A stretch of 5,632 bases of DNA from an uncultured Brevibacterium sp. (GCA_902489185.1 CABTZC010000148.1:1-5632), one strand, 5' to 3'. Shown: positions 1 to 4,939, numbered from the stretch's first letter. Program-made: numbers and translations. The notes: generated by a model from the letters alone, not told the origin.

Positions 1-329
1 ACGCGGAAGAAGTTCTTCTTCGCTTCCTCAACACCCTTAGCAATAGCGGCAGGAACTTCCTTCGCCTTGCCGTAGCCAACACCAACCATGCCATCGCCAT
101 CACCAACGACCACAAGAGCCGTGAAGGAGAAACGACGTCCACCCTTCACAACCTTGGACACGCGGTTAATGGTGACAACGTGCTCGATGAACTGGTTCTT
201 GTCGTCACGGTCGCCACGGTTACCGCGACGTCCGCCACCCTCGCCACGACCTCGGCCGCGACCGCGTTCGTCAGACTTGTTGTTCTTCTGCTCAGCCTGT
301 GCTTGCTGATTCTTGTTTTCTTCGCTCAC
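1..329 (-). CDS. rpsE: 30S ribosomal protein S5, N-terminal part (cut by window edge)
   Basis: S5 is a small-subunit protein next to S4 and S3 at the mRNA entry side; it acts in decoding fidelity and is a site of spectinomycin resistance. The first 109 codons are visible and the gene runs off the left edge. Residues about 47-109 match the S5 double-stranded-RNA-binding fold, with the core FSFTALVVVGDGDGMVGVGY and then GKAKEVPAAI. The loop VSKVVKGG (57-64), where resistance changes map in other bacteria, looks ordinary. Before the core is a hydrophilic extension rich in E, N and Q, then an RG-rich stretch (about 22-42); E. coli S5 lacks this, but actinobacterial S5 proteins often have something similar. 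The start is a GTG whose bases overlap the rplR stop (GTGA). A strong AAGGAGG lies 9 bases upstream, and no ATG precedes the conserved core before residue 81. The identification is secure; only the 3' part is unseen. Confidence 0.96.
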   Translation of the reverse strand, partial: MSEENKNQQAQAEQKNNKSDERGRGRGRGEGGGRRGNRGDRDDKNQFIEHVVTINRVSKVVKGGRRFSFTALVVVGDGDGMVGVGYGKAKEVPAAIAKGVEEAKKNFFR

Positions 330-706
330 AGGTTCAGCCCTCCTTCACGTGCACCTTCAGCAACCGCTGCAACACGTCCGTGGTAAGCGTTACCACCACG
401 GTCGAACACAACGGCTTCGATGCCGGCGGCCTTGGAGCGTTCAGCGACGAGCTCGCCTACCTTGCGCGCCTTAGCAGTCTTGCCCTCGGACATCGCACGC
501 ACGTCGGCTTCCATGGTGGAAGCCGATGCGAGGGTCTTGCCTTCGACATCGTCGATAACCTGAACAAACATGTGGCGAGACGAACGCGTCACAGAGAGAC
601 GTGGACGCGCAGCGGTACCCGACACAGATTTGCGCAGACGGTTGTGGCGACGGGCACGCGCAGCAGCCTTGCCCTTGCCATAGCTTTGCTTCTTTCCAAA
701 GGCCAT
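326..706 (-). CDS. rplR: 50S ribosomal protein L18
   Basis: L18 binds 5S rRNA and, with L5, anchors it in the central protuberance of the large subunit. The 126-residue product is of normal length. It has a basic N-terminus (about 1-35, many K and R) that contacts RNA, then RPRLSVTRSSRHMFVQVIDD (34-53), the STMEAD segment, FDRGG (101-105) and YHGR, ending in the typical EGARE-GG tail. The ATG follows the rplF stop after 2 bases. Upstream is only a weak GGAAAGG, 13 bases away, so translation is probably coupled to rplF. Its stop overlaps the GTG of rpsE. The order L6-L18-S5 is the normal spc order. No defect is seen. Confidence 0.98.
   Translation of the reverse strand: MAFGKKQSYGKGKAAARARRHNRLRKSVSGTAARPRLSVTRSSRHMFVQVIDDVEGKTLASASTMEADVRAMSEGKTAKARKVGELVAERSKAAGIEAVVFDRGGNAYHGRVAAVAEGAREGGLNL
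339..345 (-). promoter_or_regulatory. Shine-Dalgarno of rpsE
   Basis: The minus strand reads AAGGAGG here, inside the last codons of rplR and 9 bases before a GTG. It is the evidence for a GTG start of rpsE, since there is no ATG in the N-terminal extension. Confidence 0.8.
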
Positions 707-708
707 GG

Positions 709-1245
709 TTACTTACCAGCCTTTCCAACCTTGCGGCGAACAACTTCGCCGGCGTAGCGGATTCCCTTACCCTTGTACGGTTCAGGCTTACGCAACTTAC
801 GGATGTTAGCCGCAACCTCGCCTACCAACTGCTTGTCGATTCCGTTGACGCTCAGCTTGGTCTGACCATCAACCTTGAATTCGATACCTGCAGGTGGTTC
901 AACGGTGATCGAGTGGCTGTAACCCAGATTGAATTCCAGGTTCTTACCCTTAGCCTGAACACGGTAACCGGTACCAACAATTTCGAGGTTCTTCGAGTAA
1001 CCTTCGGTGACACCAACAATGTTGTTCTGGATCAGGGAACGAGTAAGACCGTGCAACGAACGGTTTTCACGCTCGTCGTCGGGACGGCTCACAGTGATCT
1101 CAGCATCGTCCAAGCTGACCTTGATTGGTTCAGCAACAGTGAGCGCCAGTTCACCTTTAGGACCCTTAACAGAGACGTTCTGGCCGTCAATTTTCACCTC
1201 GACGCCGGACGGAACGGAGATGGGCTTCTTGCCAATACGTGACAT
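709..1245 (-). CDS. rplF: 50S ribosomal protein L6
   Basis: L6 binds 23S rRNA near the sarcin-ricin loop and the base of the L7/L12 stalk, where elongation factors dock. The 178-residue product matches the family length. It starts MSRIGKKPI, has two repeated alpha/beta domains (roughly 1-82 and 83-178), and carries the C-terminal L6 signature PEPYKGKGIRY (154-164), followed by a basic tail. The ATG is preceded by AAGGAG (1255-1260) with a 9-base spacer. It lies 17 bases after the rpsH stop and 2 bases before rplR, so it is part of the same transcript. All the usual conserved blocks are intact. Confidence 0.98.
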   Translation of the reverse strand: MSRIGKKPISVPSGVEVKIDGQNVSVKGPKGELALTVAEPIKVSLDDAEITVSRPDDERENRSLHGLTRSLIQNNIVGVTEGYSKNLEIVGTGYRVQAKGKNLEFNLGYSHSITVEPPAGIEFKVDGQTKLSVNGIDKQLVGEVAANIRKLRKPEPYKGKGIRYAGEVVRRKVGKAGK

Positions 1246-1262
1246 CTGCTATCTCTCCTTTC

Positions 1263-1661
1263 CTACCAAACGTAGGCGAGGACTTCCCCACCTACGCCCT
1301 TCTTTGCGGCTTGCCTGTCTGTCAAGAGGCCCGAGGACGTTGACAGGATTGCGATTCCCAGCCCACCGAGGACCTTAGGAAGTGCGGTGCTCTTTGCGTA
1401 CACACGAAGACCTGGCTTCGAAACACGCTTGATGCCGGCAATCGAACGCTCACGGTTCGGACCAAACTTGAGGTCGAGCTGGAGGCTCTTACCAACTTCA
1501 GCGTCTTCGACGCGGTAGTCGGCAATGTAACCCTCAGCCTTAAGAATTTCGGCGATGTTCGACTTCAGCTTGCTGTAAGGCATGCTGACATCCTCGTGAT
1601 ACGCCGAGTTTGCGTTACGCAGACGGGTCAACATGTCTGCGATCGGATCGGTCATTGTCAT
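1263..1661 (-). CDS. rpsH: 30S ribosomal protein S8
   Basis: S8 binds helix 21 of 16S rRNA early in 30S assembly. In E. coli it is also the translational repressor of the spc operon. The 132-residue product starts MTMTDPIADMLTRLRN, as in other actinobacteria, and ends with the S8 signature region around GIAILSTSSGLLTDRQAAKK (about 102-121). Two in-frame ATGs lie 6 bases apart. The upstream one is chosen because AGGAAGG (1673-1679) is 11 bases from it but 17 from the second, and because the family begins MTMTD. It follows rplE after 66 bases that contain a hairpin but no rpsN, which often occupies this place. Self-regulation by S8 is inferred from E. coli; no S8 binding site was identified here. 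Confidence 0.98.
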   Translation of the reverse strand: MTMTDPIADMLTRLRNANSAYHEDVSMPYSKLKSNIAEILKAEGYIADYRVEDAEVGKSLQLDLKFGPNRERSIAGIKRVSKPGLRVYAKSTALPKVLGGLGIAILSTSSGLLTDRQAAKKGVGGEVLAYVW

Positions 1662-1690
1662 TGGGCTTGTGCCCTTCCTCGTTGGGGTTT

Positions 1691-1710
1691 CTACGCGCCT
1701 AAGCGCGCAG
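1691..1710 (-). promoter_or_regulatory. Stem-loop in the rplE-rpsH gap
   Basis: On the minus strand, CTGCGCGC pairs with GCGCGTAG (8 bp including one G-U pair) around a TTAG loop. It sits between the rplE stop and the rpsH Shine-Dalgarno, ending 12 bases before the latter. No T-run follows, so it does not look like an intrinsic terminator. A smaller 4-bp hairpin (CTAC-GTT-GTAG, 1713-1723) stands just before it. It could protect or process the mRNA or tune rpsH translation; the structure is visible, the role is a guess. Confidence 0.5.
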
Positions 1711-1727
1711 ACCTACAACGTAGTAGT

Positions 1728-2300
1728 TCAGTTTGTTTTGAAGGGGAAACCGAGGTGCTTAAGCAACGCACGGCCCTCGTCGTCATTCTTTGCGGTGGTA
1801 ACGACGGTGATGTCCATACCGCGAACTCGGTCAATTGAGTCCTGATCGATTTCGTGGAACATCGACTGTTCGGTCAGACCGAACGTGTAGTTACCGTTTC
1901 CATCGAACTGGCGGTCCGAAAGTCCGCGGAAGTCACGAATACGTGGCAGAGCCAGTGAAACCACACGGTCCAAGAACTCCCACATGCGAGCTCCACGCAT
2001 GGTTACGTGAGCACCAATGGGCTGTCCTTCACGCAGTTTGAACTGCGCAATTGACTTCTTGGCGCGACTGACAACAGGCTTCTGACCCGTGATCATAGTG
2101 AGGTCACGGATTGCACCTTCGATGAGTTTCGAGTCACGTGCCGCGTCTCCAACACCCATGTTGACAACAACCTTGGTGAGCGTTGGAACCTGCATGGGGT
2201 TTGCGTACGAGAATTCGTCCTGAAGCTTCTGAACGATTTCGTCGCGGTACACCTGCTTCAGACGTGGCAACGGACGGCTTGACACAGTTGCTTCTGTCAT
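1728..2300 (-). CDS. rplE: 50S ribosomal protein L5
   Basis: L5 binds 5S rRNA and helps dock it in the central protuberance, where it also touches the P-site tRNA. The 190-residue product is slightly longer than E. coli L5 (about 179) because of an N-terminal extension (MTEATVSSRPLPRLKQ). Visible blocks are the PTLTKVVVNMGVGDA region, the L5 signature LTMITGQKPVVSRAKKS (67-83), the REGQPIG/MRGARMWEFLDR segment and the C-terminal GMDITVVTTAKNDDE. The ATG shares one base with the rplX stop (TGATG) and has a strong GGGGAGG 7 bases upstream. The usual downstream partner rpsN is absent; 66 bases separate it from rpsH. Confidence 0.98.
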   Translation of the reverse strand: MTEATVSSRPLPRLKQVYRDEIVQKLQDEFSYANPMQVPTLTKVVVNMGVGDAARDSKLIEGAIRDLTMITGQKPVVSRAKKSIAQFKLREGQPIGAHVTMRGARMWEFLDRVVSLALPRIRDFRGLSDRQFDGNGNYTFGLTEQSMFHEIDQDSIDRVRGMDITVVTTAKNDDEGRALLKHLGFPFKTN

Positions 2301-2665
2301 CAGATGTCCTCCCCAGTACGACGTGAGTAGCGGATACGAACAGTCTTGGTACGACCGTCGCGTTCAACTTTCTCTTCACGGAAGCCAACACGGGTCGGCT
2401 TGTTGTCCTTAGGGTCAACGAGCATGACGTTGGACGCGTGAATCGGGGCTTCGTGAATTTCGATTCCACCAGCCGTAGCACCGGTTGCGGTCTGGGCTGG
2501 CTTCTTGTGCTTGGTGACACGGTTGACGCCTTCTACCAGAACGCGGTTCTGCTCAGGGAAAACCTTGAGAACCTTGCCCTGCTTGCCACGGTCTCCACCG
2601 CGGGACTGGCGTGCACCGGAAATAACCTGAACCAGGTCACCCTTCTTGATGTACATCTTCGGCAT
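2300..2665 (-). CDS. rplX: 50S ribosomal protein L24
   Basis: L24 is an assembly-initiating large-subunit protein that binds 23S rRNA near the exit tunnel. With the chosen start it has 121 residues. It contains a KOW motif near the N-terminus (IKKGDLVQVISG, then GKQGKVLKVF) with a longer RG-containing loop, ARQSRGGDRGKQ, between the strands. The rest includes VLVEGVNRVTKH, EAPIHASNVMLVDP and the C-terminal KTVRIRYSR. Start choice is uncertain. A GTG at 2671 overlaps the rplN stop and lies only 3 bases from GGAGGT, whereas the in-frame ATG at 2665 has a 9-base spacer and is preferred. The GTG would add two residues (MS). It overlaps rplE by one base. Confidence 0.96.
   Translation of the reverse strand: MPKMYIKKGDLVQVISGARQSRGGDRGKQGKVLKVFPEQNRVLVEGVNRVTKHKKPAQTATGATAGGIEIHEAPIHASNVMLVDPKDNKPTRVGFREEKVERDGRTKTVRIRYSRRTGEDI
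2308..2314 (-). promoter_or_regulatory. Shine-Dalgarno of rplE
   Basis: GGGGAGG on the minus strand, inside the end of rplX and 7 bases before the rplE ATG. It is one of the strongest ribosome binding sites in the window and supports the TGATG overlap as the true start. Confidence 0.8.
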
Positions 2666-2667
2666 AC

Positions 2668-3036
2668 TCACAACACCTCCGGAGCAAGCGAAACGATCTT
2701 CATGAACTTCTTGTCGCGAAGTTCGCGGCCCACTGGACCGAAGATACGTGTTCCACGAGGCTCACCGTCGTTCTTCAGAATGACGGCTGCGTTTTCGTCG
2801 AAGCTGATGTATGAACCGTCTGGACGACGGCGTTCCTTACGTGTGCGGACGACTACTGCCTTGACGACATCGCCCTTCTTGACGTTTCCACCGGGGATAG
2901 CGTCCTTCACGGTTGCAACGATGGTGTCACCGATGCCCGCGTAACGACGTCCAGATCCTCCGAGGATGCGGATTGCGAGGATTTCCTTCGCACCCGTGTT
3001 GTCAGCGACTTTGAGTCGCGACTCCTGCTGAATCAC
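2668..3036 (-). CDS. rplN: 50S ribosomal protein L14
   Basis: L14 lies at the subunit interface of the 50S, forms part of bridges to the 30S and contacts L19; it is also the docking site of the silencing factor RsfS in other bacteria. The 122-residue length is exact for the family. It begins with IQQESRLKVADNTGAKE and carries the L14 signature from about residue 59 (KAVVVRT, PDGSYISFDENAAVIL), then GEPRGTRIFGPVGREL and the end SLAPEVL. The start codon is GTG, fixed by the family N-terminus (MIQQ) and by AGGAG 7 bases upstream. In E. coli this is the first gene of the spc operon. Here too it follows the longest gap in the window, which holds a large hairpin, so a separate promoter is possible. 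Confidence 0.98.
   Translation of the reverse strand: MIQQESRLKVADNTGAKEILAIRILGGSGRRYAGIGDTIVATVKDAIPGGNVKKGDVVKAVVVRTRKERRRPDGSYISFDENAAVILKNDGEPRGTRIFGPVGRELRDKKFMKIVSLAPEVL
2675..2680 (-). promoter_or_regulatory. Shine-Dalgarno of rplX
   Basis: GGAGGT on the minus strand, in the last codons of rplN. It is 3 bases from a GTG (2671) and 9 bases from an in-frame ATG (2665), so the spacing favours the ATG as the rplX start. Confidence 0.75.
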
Positions 3037-3043
3037 TGATTCT

Positions 3044-3048
3044 CTCCT
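3044..3048 (-). promoter_or_regulatory. Shine-Dalgarno of rplN
   Basis: AGGAG on the minus strand, 7 bases before the GTG of rplN. It settles the GTG start of this gene and lies in non-coding sequence, unlike most sites here. Confidence 0.8.
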
Positions 3049-3066
3049 GTCGTCTCGTCGGTTCTC

Positions 3067-3097
3067 GTAATGAGCCTGACGGAACGGTTATTGACAA
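3067..3097 (-). promoter_or_regulatory. Possible spc-operon promoter (weak)
   Basis: On the minus strand TTGTCA (3092-3097) could be a -35 element, and CATTAC (3067-3072) a poor -10 element after a 19-base spacer, about 30 bases before the rplN start. The -35 match is fair, but the -10 shares only three bases with the consensus and the spacer is long. The case rests mainly on position: E. coli has its spc promoter in the same rpsQ-rplN gap. Actual transcription is not shown. Confidence 0.22.
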
Positions 3098-3105
3098 AAT
3101 GCCCG

Positions 3106-3161
3106 CACCTCGGGTCCCGGTAGCCAGCCTGGAAAAGCTGGGACCGGGCGGGACCGAGGTG
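3106..3161 (-). promoter_or_regulatory. Large GC-rich stem-loop at the S10/spc boundary
   Basis: In the rpsQ-rplN gap, the plus-strand arms 3106-3119 (CACCTCGGGTCCCG) and 3149-3161 (CGGGACCGAGGTG) pair over 13 bp with one bulged base. Within the loop a second stem, CCAGC (3124-3128) with GCTGG (3137-3141), can form, so the whole folds as a long two-part hairpin. On the transcribed side it begins 13 bases after the rpsQ stop. Only a short TTTT follows, a few bases past the stem, so it is not a canonical intrinsic terminator. It may be an attenuator, an RNA processing or stability element that sets the ratio of S10 to spc products, or a partial terminator. Confidence 0.6.
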
Positions 3162-3174
3162 TTGTAAAAGTGCT

Positions 3175-3459
3175 TTACTTGGCGCGCTCGATAATTTCGA
3201 GCAACCTAAAGCGCTTCGTTGCCGAAAGCGGGCGGGTTTCGACGATACGAACGAGGTCACCCACACCAGCGGTGTTGATCTCGTCGTGAACCTTGTACTT
3301 CGATGTCGTACGCATCACCTTGCCGTACAGGCGGTGCTTCTTGCGGTCTTCGACTTCAACGACAATGGTCTTGTCCATTTTGTCAGAAACCACGTAGCCA
3401 CGCATAGTCCGGCGACTGTTACGTTCGACAACTTCTGGCGTTTCGTTCTGCTCAGCCAT
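3175..3459 (-). CDS. rpsQ: 30S ribosomal protein S17
   Basis: S17 is an early-binding small-subunit protein with an OB-fold that contacts 16S rRNA helices in the 5' and central domains. The 94-residue product has a short acidic N-terminal stretch (MAEQNETPEVVE), then the core from RRTMRGYVVSDKMDKTIVV, KYKVHDE, and the S17 signature GDLVRIVETRPLS (67-79). A GTG at 3462 and an ATG at 3459 are adjacent and in frame. The ATG is chosen because GAGGG (3466-3470) is 6 bases from it but only 3 from the GTG. The ATG shares one base with the rpmC stop. In E. coli rpsQ ends the S10 operon. A large hairpin follows it here, consistent with an operon boundary. Confidence 0.97.
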   Translation of the reverse strand: MAEQNETPEVVERNSRRTMRGYVVSDKMDKTIVVEVEDRKKHRLYGKVMRTTSKYKVHDEINTAGVGDLVRIVETRPLSATKRFRLLEIIERAK

Positions 3460-3710
3460 CACTTACCCTCTTCCTTTGCGTCGGCCGGGTTGGTGCGGAT
3501 CTGCAGCTCACGCTCGCGAAGGACCGTGTAGATACGCGCGATGTCACGGCGTACGGCCTTGAGGCGACCGTGGCTTTCCAGCTGGCCGGTAGCGGACTGG
3601 AAACGCAGGTTGAAAAGTTCGGCCTTAGCCTTCTTGAGTTCCTCGACGAGGCGGTCGTTGTCATAGCCGTCGAGGACGTCCATTGAGAGGTCCTTTGAAC
3701 CTACTGCCAT
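3459..3710 (-). CDS. rpmC: 50S ribosomal protein L29
   Basis: L29 is a small, mostly helical protein beside L23 at the exit of the peptide tunnel, near the docking site for trigger factor and SRP. The product has 83 residues: an N-terminus MAVGSKDL of the kind seen in Micrococcales, then the L29 helical hairpin with LVEELKKAKAELFNLRFQ, SATGQLESHGRLKAVRRDIA and RIYTVLRERE. A short acidic-basic tail (ADAKEEGK) replaces the longer tail of some relatives. A GTG at 3716 overlaps the rplP stop and is in frame, but the Shine-Dalgarno AAGGTGG is only 3 bases from it and 9 from the ATG at 3710, and the family starts MAVGSKDL, so the ATG is used. The gene overlaps rpsQ by one base. Confidence 0.96.
   Translation of the reverse strand: MAVGSKDLSMDVLDGYDNDRLVEELKKAKAELFNLRFQSATGQLESHGRLKAVRRDIARIYTVLRERELQIRTNPADAKEEGK
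3466..3470 (-). promoter_or_regulatory. Shine-Dalgarno of rpsQ
   Basis: GAGGG, within a purine-rich AGGAAGAGGG, on the minus strand at the end of rpmC. It is 6 bases from the ATG at 3459 and 3 bases from the GTG at 3462, which argues for the ATG start. Confidence 0.7.
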
Positions 3711-3712
3711 GG

Positions 3713-4129
3713 TCACTCACCACCTTCACGAGAAATAATACGAGCCTTGAGTGGCAGCTTGTGGGTTGCGAGGCGAAGAGCTTCGCGTGCCACTTCTTCA
3801 CTCACACCGGCGAGTTCGAAAAGAACGCGACCTGGCTTAACGTTTGCAACCCACCATTCAGGTGAACCCTTACCGGAACCCATGCGGGTTTCAGCAGGCT
3901 TCTTGGTCAGTGGACGGTCTGGGTAAATGTTGATCCAAACCTTACCGCCACGCTTGATGTGACGGGTCATTGCAATACGTGCGGCTTCGATCTGACGGTT
4001 GGTCACGTACGCAGGTTCAAGAGCCTGGATACCCCAGTCACCGAATGCGATTTCGGTTCCACCTTTTGCCAGACCGCGACGCTTTGGGTGGTGCTGCTTG
4101 CGGTACTTAACACGACGTGGGATCAGCAC
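3713..4129 (-). CDS. rplP: 50S ribosomal protein L16
   Basis: L16 lies between the A-site tRNA and the 23S rRNA and is needed late in 50S assembly for the peptidyl transferase centre to mature. The 138-residue product has the family length. It starts LIPRRVKYRKQHHP, then carries signature 1 around KRGGKVWINIYPDRPLT (59-75) and signature 2, RMGSGKGSPEWW (82-93). The arginine of RMG corresponds to the one hydroxylated in E. coli L16; whether it is modified here cannot be seen. The start is GTG, placed by the conserved N-terminus (MLIPRR) and by GGAGGG 7 bases upstream. It lies 3 bases after the rpsC stop and is followed directly by rpmC. Confidence 0.98.
   Translation of the reverse strand: MLIPRRVKYRKQHHPKRRGLAKGGTEIAFGDWGIQALEPAYVTNRQIEAARIAMTRHIKRGGKVWINIYPDRPLTKKPAETRMGSGKGSPEWWVANVKPGRVLFELAGVSEEVAREALRLATHKLPLKARIISREGGE
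3720..3726 (-). promoter_or_regulatory. Shine-Dalgarno of rpmC
   Basis: AAGGTGG on the minus strand within the last codons of rplP. Its distance of 9 bases to the ATG at 3710, against 3 bases to the GTG at 3716, supports the ATG as the rpmC start. Confidence 0.6.
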
Positions 4130-4132
4130 GGG

Positions 4133-4939
4133 TCAGCCCTCCGATCCTGCCGAAGCCTTTGCTTCGGTCTTGTTGTCATTCTGCTGCTGGCGTCCACCAC
4201 GGTCGCCTCCGCGTCCACGGCCACCACGGCCTCGGCCACGTCCACCGCCACGTGGTCCACGACCACTTGGCTGTGCGGCTTCCTGTGCAGCCAGTTCCTT
4301 GTCTGTCAGGTCGCCCTTGTAAATCCAGACCTTGACACCAATGCGACCGAAAGTGGTGTGCGCTTCGTAGAAGCCGTAGTCGATGTTCGCACGCAGGGTG
4401 TGCAGAGGCACACGACCTTCACGGTAGAACTCGGAGCGGCTCATTTCAGCGCCGCCCAAACGGCCCGAGCACTGCACACGGATACCCTTGGCACCTGCAC
4501 GCTGTGCGGACTGGATAGCTTTACGCATCGCGCGGCGGAATGCCACACGGCTTGCGAGCTGCTCAGCAACACCCTGGGCAACCAGCTGAGCATCGATTTC
4601 TGGGTTCTTTACTTCCAGAATGTTCAGCTGGATCTGCTTGCCGGTGAGCTTCTCAAGCTGACCGCGCAGACGGTCGGCTTCAGCACCTCGGCGACCAATG
4701 ACGATACCGGGACGAGCGGTGTGGATGTCCACACGCACACGGTCGCGGGTACGTTCGATGTTTACGCGGGAAAGACCAGCACGTTCCAGGTTGTTCTGGA
4801 GCATTTCACGGATACGTACGTCTTCTCCTACGAAGTCTGCGTAACGCTGACCGCGCTTGTTGGAGTCCGTGAACCACTTTGACTTGTGGTCGGTGGTAAT
4901 TCCCAAACGGAACCCGTTGGGGTTAATTTTCTGACCCAT
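4133..4939 (-). CDS. rpsC: 30S ribosomal protein S3 with RG-rich C-terminal tail
   Basis: S3 sits on the 30S head at the mRNA entry channel and, with S4 and S5, takes part in mRNA unwinding. The 268-residue product has the N-terminal segment MGQKINPNGFRLGI, a type II KH domain (about 39-107) with the loop GRRG (82-85) inside ARPGIVIGRRGAEADRL, and the C-terminal S3 domain (about 110-211). That domain includes FRRAMRKAIQSAQRAGAKGI, with arginines matching those linked to unwinding in E. coli, and the GGAEMSRSE block. E. coli S3 is about 233 residues. Here an RG-rich run (226-250) and a polar tail (QQQNDNKTEAKAS) extend it; actinobacterial S3 proteins often have similar tails. The ATG shares one base with the rplV stop, and AAAGGAG lies 8 bases upstream. 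Confidence 0.98.
   Translation of the reverse strand: MGQKINPNGFRLGITTDHKSKWFTDSNKRGQRYADFVGEDVRIREMLQNNLERAGLSRVNIERTRDRVRVDIHTARPGIVIGRRGAEADRLRGQLEKLTGKQIQLNILEVKNPEIDAQLVAQGVAEQLASRVAFRRAMRKAIQSAQRAGAKGIRVQCSGRLGGAEMSRSEFYREGRVPLHTLRANIDYGFYEAHTTFGRIGVKVWIYKGDLTDKELAAQEAAQPSGRGPRGGGRGRGRGGRGRGGDRGGRQQQNDNKTEAKASAGSEG
4137..4142 (-). promoter_or_regulatory. Shine-Dalgarno of rplP
   Basis: GGAGGG on the minus strand, in the last codons of rpsC and 7 bases before the GTG start of rplP. A 7-bp hairpin ends 7 bases upstream of it. Confidence 0.8.
4150..4167 (-). repeat. Perfect 7-bp inverted repeat near the end of rpsC
   Basis: On the minus strand CCGAAGC pairs with GCTTCGG around the loop AAAG. 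It lies within the final codons of rpsC (the TEAKAS segment of the S3 tail), just upstream of the rplP ribosome binding site. It may affect coupling between rpsC and rplP, or may simply be an accident of codon choice. Confidence 0.45.

Noticed and set aside
88..386. Plus-strand frames opposite rpsE, with Pro/Arg/Ser-rich and hydrophobic translations.
   Set aside because: They arise from the RG-rich coding repeat of S5 read on the other strand; the apparent membrane-like stretch is a by-product of that repeat.
601..1242. Open frame of 213 codons on the plus strand.
   Set aside because: It is the antisense of rplF and the start of rplR. The product resembles no family I know, and no ribosome binding site was identified.
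1662..1727. A possible remnant of rpsN in the rplE-rpsH gap.
   Set aside because: The 66 bases hold stem-loops and the rpsH ribosome binding site; I could not find Cys-x-x-Cys or other S14-like coding in any frame.
3091..3096. TTGACA on the plus strand, a perfect -35 hexamer.
   Set aside because: No -10-like sequence lies 16-19 bases further on; the region is the GC-rich hairpin, and no plus-strand gene follows.
3098..3161. Reading the boundary hairpin as a standard intrinsic terminator.
   Set aside because: On the transcribed strand the stem is followed by CGGGCATTTTG, with only four T bases and not directly after the stem. Partial termination stays possible.
4190..4264. Repetitive DNA in rpsC that might look like a tandem repeat or CRISPR fragment.
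   Set aside because: The repetition comes from alternating Arg and Gly codons within an intact frame; there are no equal-length spacers or exact repeat units.
3959..4882. Open frame of 307 codons on the plus strand.
   Set aside because: It lies opposite rpsC and rplP, whose identities are certain. Its translation is rich in T, A, V and C with no recognisable domain, as expected from reading a codon-biased gene backwards.
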